From: DATAAP01 sp041690495
GTDB taxonomy: Bacteria > Pseudomonadota > Alphaproteobacteria > CACIAM-22H2
Assembly (NCBI GenBank): GCA_041690495.1
Contig: JAWLHE010000015.1
Location: 1 to 64,000, forward strand
DNA length: 64,000 bases
Direction: 5' to 3'
This document shows, in pieces, positions 61,174 to 64,000 of this stretch (within the stretch, counting starts at the first letter, position 1; every line of letters begins with the position of its first letter). A model generated the notes under the pieces. The model was not told where the DNA came from. It saw nothing but the letters and a program-made list of their open reading frames with translations, and did not search any database. The translations under genes and the position numbers were made by a program.

Positions 61174-61665
61174 ATGAGACCCGGTCCAAACATGAAGCGT
61201 CAACGTGGCCGTAATAACGGCCGTAAACCGCATATGCCGGTCCGTTCGCAGACTTTCGACAGCGCCGGCCCCGATGTGCGTATCCGCGGCAATGCCTATC
61301 AGGTGCTCGAGAAATATCTGGCGCTCGCGCGAGACGCCAGTGCTGCCGGTGACCGTATCGCCGCGGAGAATTTCTACCAGCACGCCGAGCACTATTATCG
61401 CGTGATCAACGCCAACGGCGAGCATCATCGCCAGCAGCAGCAGCAGATGCACGGGCATGGCCACGGCCAGAGCCATCCTCATGCGCAAGGCCAGAACTTC
61501 GGTCATGGCCAAGACCCGCGCGCCGGACAGCCTGTTGAGGGGCAGCACCAGAACGGCGGTGCTGCCGGCACTGGGCCGCAGCCGGGATTCGGGGCTGCGA
61601 GCGCTCAGGCCGCTCCAGGCGGAAGCCAGGGGAGCCCGCAGGCGCCGGAACGGCAGTCCGACTAG
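61174..61665 (+). CDS. DUF4167 protein
   Basis: A 163-residue protein typical of alphaproteobacteria. The conserved N-terminal domain reads MRPGPNMKRQRGRNNGRKP then VRSQTFDSAGPDVRIRGNAYQVLEKYLALARDASAAGDRIAAENFYQHAEHYYRVI; the basic start suggests nucleic acid binding. The tail is low complexity: Gln run, alternating His-Gly (HGHGHGQSHPHAQ), then Gly/Gln/Pro. The function is unknown. It lies in the usual place after prmC. The 207 bases before it have no gene; a TTGACT at 60989 could be a -35 box but has no good -10. Confidence 0.93.
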   Translation: MRPGPNMKRQRGRNNGRKPHMPVRSQTFDSAGPDVRIRGNAYQVLEKYLALARDASAAGDRIAAENFYQHAEHYYRVINANGEHHRQQQQQMHGHGHGQSHPHAQGQNFGHGQDPRAGQPVEGQHQNGGAAGTGPQPGFGAASAQAAPGGSQGSPQAPERQSD

Positions 61666-61732
61666 CGTATTCGCGGCAGACACTTTACGGCGAGGCTCGG
61701 ACGAGCCCCGCGGTTCCCGTGTGCGATGCTGA

Positions 61733-62497
61733 TCAGCTGGCTGGCGGCGTGAGCGAGTCGCCGGTCGCGATCGCCCCGTCGTCGATCACTTCGGCGTATA
61801 CGCCCAGATCCGTGTGCCGGAATCCGTCCGCCAGTGCGCGCGGAATGTTGAGATCCCGCCTTGCGGTCTCCGGATCGACATTCGTTGCGGCGCAACGGCC
61901 AATTCGCTTCACGACCCGCAGCCGCGCGGTGCCGAGGCCGATTTCGCGACCGACCCAGTCGAATTCCTGCCAGGCACGGCCCGAGTCGAAATAGACATTG
62001 GCGCGGAAGCGGCGCGGGTCGATCGGGCACCGGGTGATGCGCTCGAGGTCGCGGATGCTGGCGAGGCCGATCAGCGACACGACCTTGGGCGGCGTGTCGG
62101 AGAACATGTGCCCGCTCGCTTCGAGAAGTCGCGGCACTCCTCGGCATTCCGATCCCATGAATGCGGCGAAGAACTGCTCCACGACCATGCGGCCGGCCGG
62201 CTCCAGGATGTTGCTGCGCAGGACCGTCTTTCCGTCACGCTCGAGGGTCAGCGTCCCTGAGCGCTCATCGAAGCGCGAGCGCAGGTGCGCCAGGCGCTCG
62301 TTGCGCATCAGCATCAGGAAGTTTGTCTTCGGCAGCCATTCCGGCCGGTCGATGTCGAATCGGGTCGTGCCATGTGCAAGGGCAAAGCGGCGGTCCTGCG
62401 GCAGGCCGAAACCTGCTGTCAGCTCTACACGCCCGAGCGGTTCGGCGCTGAGCCCTTTGACCGGATAGCGAAAGATGCTTGTTACGGTTAAGGCCAT
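61733..62497 (-). CDS. MOSC-domain protein
   Basis: A 254-residue protein with an N-terminal MOSC beta-barrel (VTSIFRYPVKGLSAEPLGRVELTAGFGLPQDRRFAL) and a C-terminal MOSC domain with FRANVYFDSGRAWQEFDWVGREIGLG and the conserved cysteine region KRIGRCAATNVDPET that is thought to hold sulphur or the molybdenum cofactor. Relatives include mARC and YcbX, which reduce N-hydroxylated compounds. The cysteine is present, so it may be active. It is inserted between DUF4167 and clpB in opposite orientation. Confidence 0.9.
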   Translation of the reverse strand: MALTVTSIFRYPVKGLSAEPLGRVELTAGFGLPQDRRFALAHGTTRFDIDRPEWLPKTNFLMLMRNERLAHLRSRFDERSGTLTLERDGKTVLRSNILEPAGRMVVEQFFAAFMGSECRGVPRLLEASGHMFSDTPPKVVSLIGLASIRDLERITRCPIDPRRFRANVYFDSGRAWQEFDWVGREIGLGTARLRVVKRIGRCAATNVDPETARRDLNIPRALADGFRHTDLGVYAEVIDDGAIATGDSLTPPAS

Positions 62498-62565
62498 GAT
62501 GGGCCCATACGCTGCGGTCGCAATGTCGTCAACCGTGAGGAGTCCCGCTCATGAGTTTAGGGCCT

Positions 62566-62594
62566 CTTGCAGGGGTTTGGAGCGCTCCTCATAT
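62566..62594 (+). promoter_or_regulatory. Sigma-32 (heat-shock) promoter for clpB
   Basis: CTTGCAG, 14 bases, then CCTCATAT resembles the sigma-32 consensus (CTTGAAA / CCCCATNT). It lies 79 bases before the clpB start, and clpB is a classical RpoH-regulated gene. Confidence 0.65.
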
Positions 62595-62672
62595 AGTTGA
62601 GCAGGACGCCTTTCCGGGTCCTTTCGAATCCTGTCCGCCCGTCCGGGGGACGATCACAAGGGATTGAATACA

Positions 62673-64000
<1,328 letters not shown>

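Overview
This is 64 kb of high-GC chromosome from an alphaproteobacterium. The evidence is gene content: DUF1178, DUF4167, DUF952 and TIGR01459-type HAD genes; the run secA - parvulin - argJ - mutT; the run comF - grxC - nitrilase - DUF1178 - ubiG - lysC - ptsP - rodZ - ispG - hisS - prfA - prmC - DUF4167 - clpB; and a class I lysyl-tRNA synthetase. The order cannot be fixed from sequence alone. A glutamyl-tRNA reductase (hemA), a PEP-CTERM protein and many dispersed palindromes point away from the classical Rhizobiales/Rhodobacterales pattern, so an early-branching Rhodospirillales-like lineage is a reasonable guess. No rRNA, tRNA, CRISPR array, insertion sequence or prophage was found.

Layout. 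0-2 kb: end of groEL with its terminator, a TerB-like protein, and a nicotinamidase with a Tat-type leader. 2-7 kb: an AEC carrier, then a dihydroxyphthalate-decarboxylase-like protein with a complete TAXI-TRAP transporter. 7-17 kb: a DinG/XPD-type helicase, a divergent MFS exporter/LysR pair sharing a short operator region, lysK, a GFA-fold protein, a class IV aminotransferase, a LexA/CI-like S24 repressor and a Crp/Fnr regulator. 17-21 kb: DUF952, pyrD, a degenerate EAL protein resembling the flagellar regulator TipF, and a HAD hydrolase. 21-28 kb is more accessory: a lower-GC lipoprotein-like gene, a palindromic repeat, an odd metallo-beta-lactamase-fold protein, a cytochrome c/sorbosone-dehydrogenase-type pair, a START-DUF5939-class III cyclase fusion, an AA_synth gene, a higBA toxin-antitoxin pair with a visible operator, and a frameshifted small membrane-protein gene.

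28-36 kb: methylmalonyl-CoA mutase, then a 1395-residue membrane-anchored coiled-coil protein with eight 36-residue tandem repeats (TipN-like architecture), and a TraB/GumN protein. 36-43 kb: a GIY-YIG nuclease fragment sitting between two inverted palindromic repeats, secA, a parvulin, argJ, mutT and a PEP-CTERM protein with an unusual structured upstream region. 44-64 kb is the conserved housekeeping run: methyltransferase, comF, grxC, cupin, nitrilase, DUF1178, ubiG, lysC, a flavin oxidoreductase, ptsP, rodZ, ispG, hisS, hemA, prfA, prmC, DUF4167, a MOSC protein, and the first two-thirds or less of clpB behind a good sigma-32-type promoter.

Themes: protein folding and export (groEL, clpB, secA, parvulin), translation (lysK, hisS, prfA, prmC), tetrapyrrole/isoprenoid/quinone synthesis (hemA, ispG, ubiG) and possible cell polarity (TipF-like and TipN-like). 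The most interesting leads are the palindrome-flanked GIY-YIG remnant, the TipF/TipN-like pair, C5-pathway hemA in an alphaproteobacterial gene order, and the START-cyclase fusion. Start sites were chosen from ribosome-binding sites and family alignment from memory; no database search was possible.
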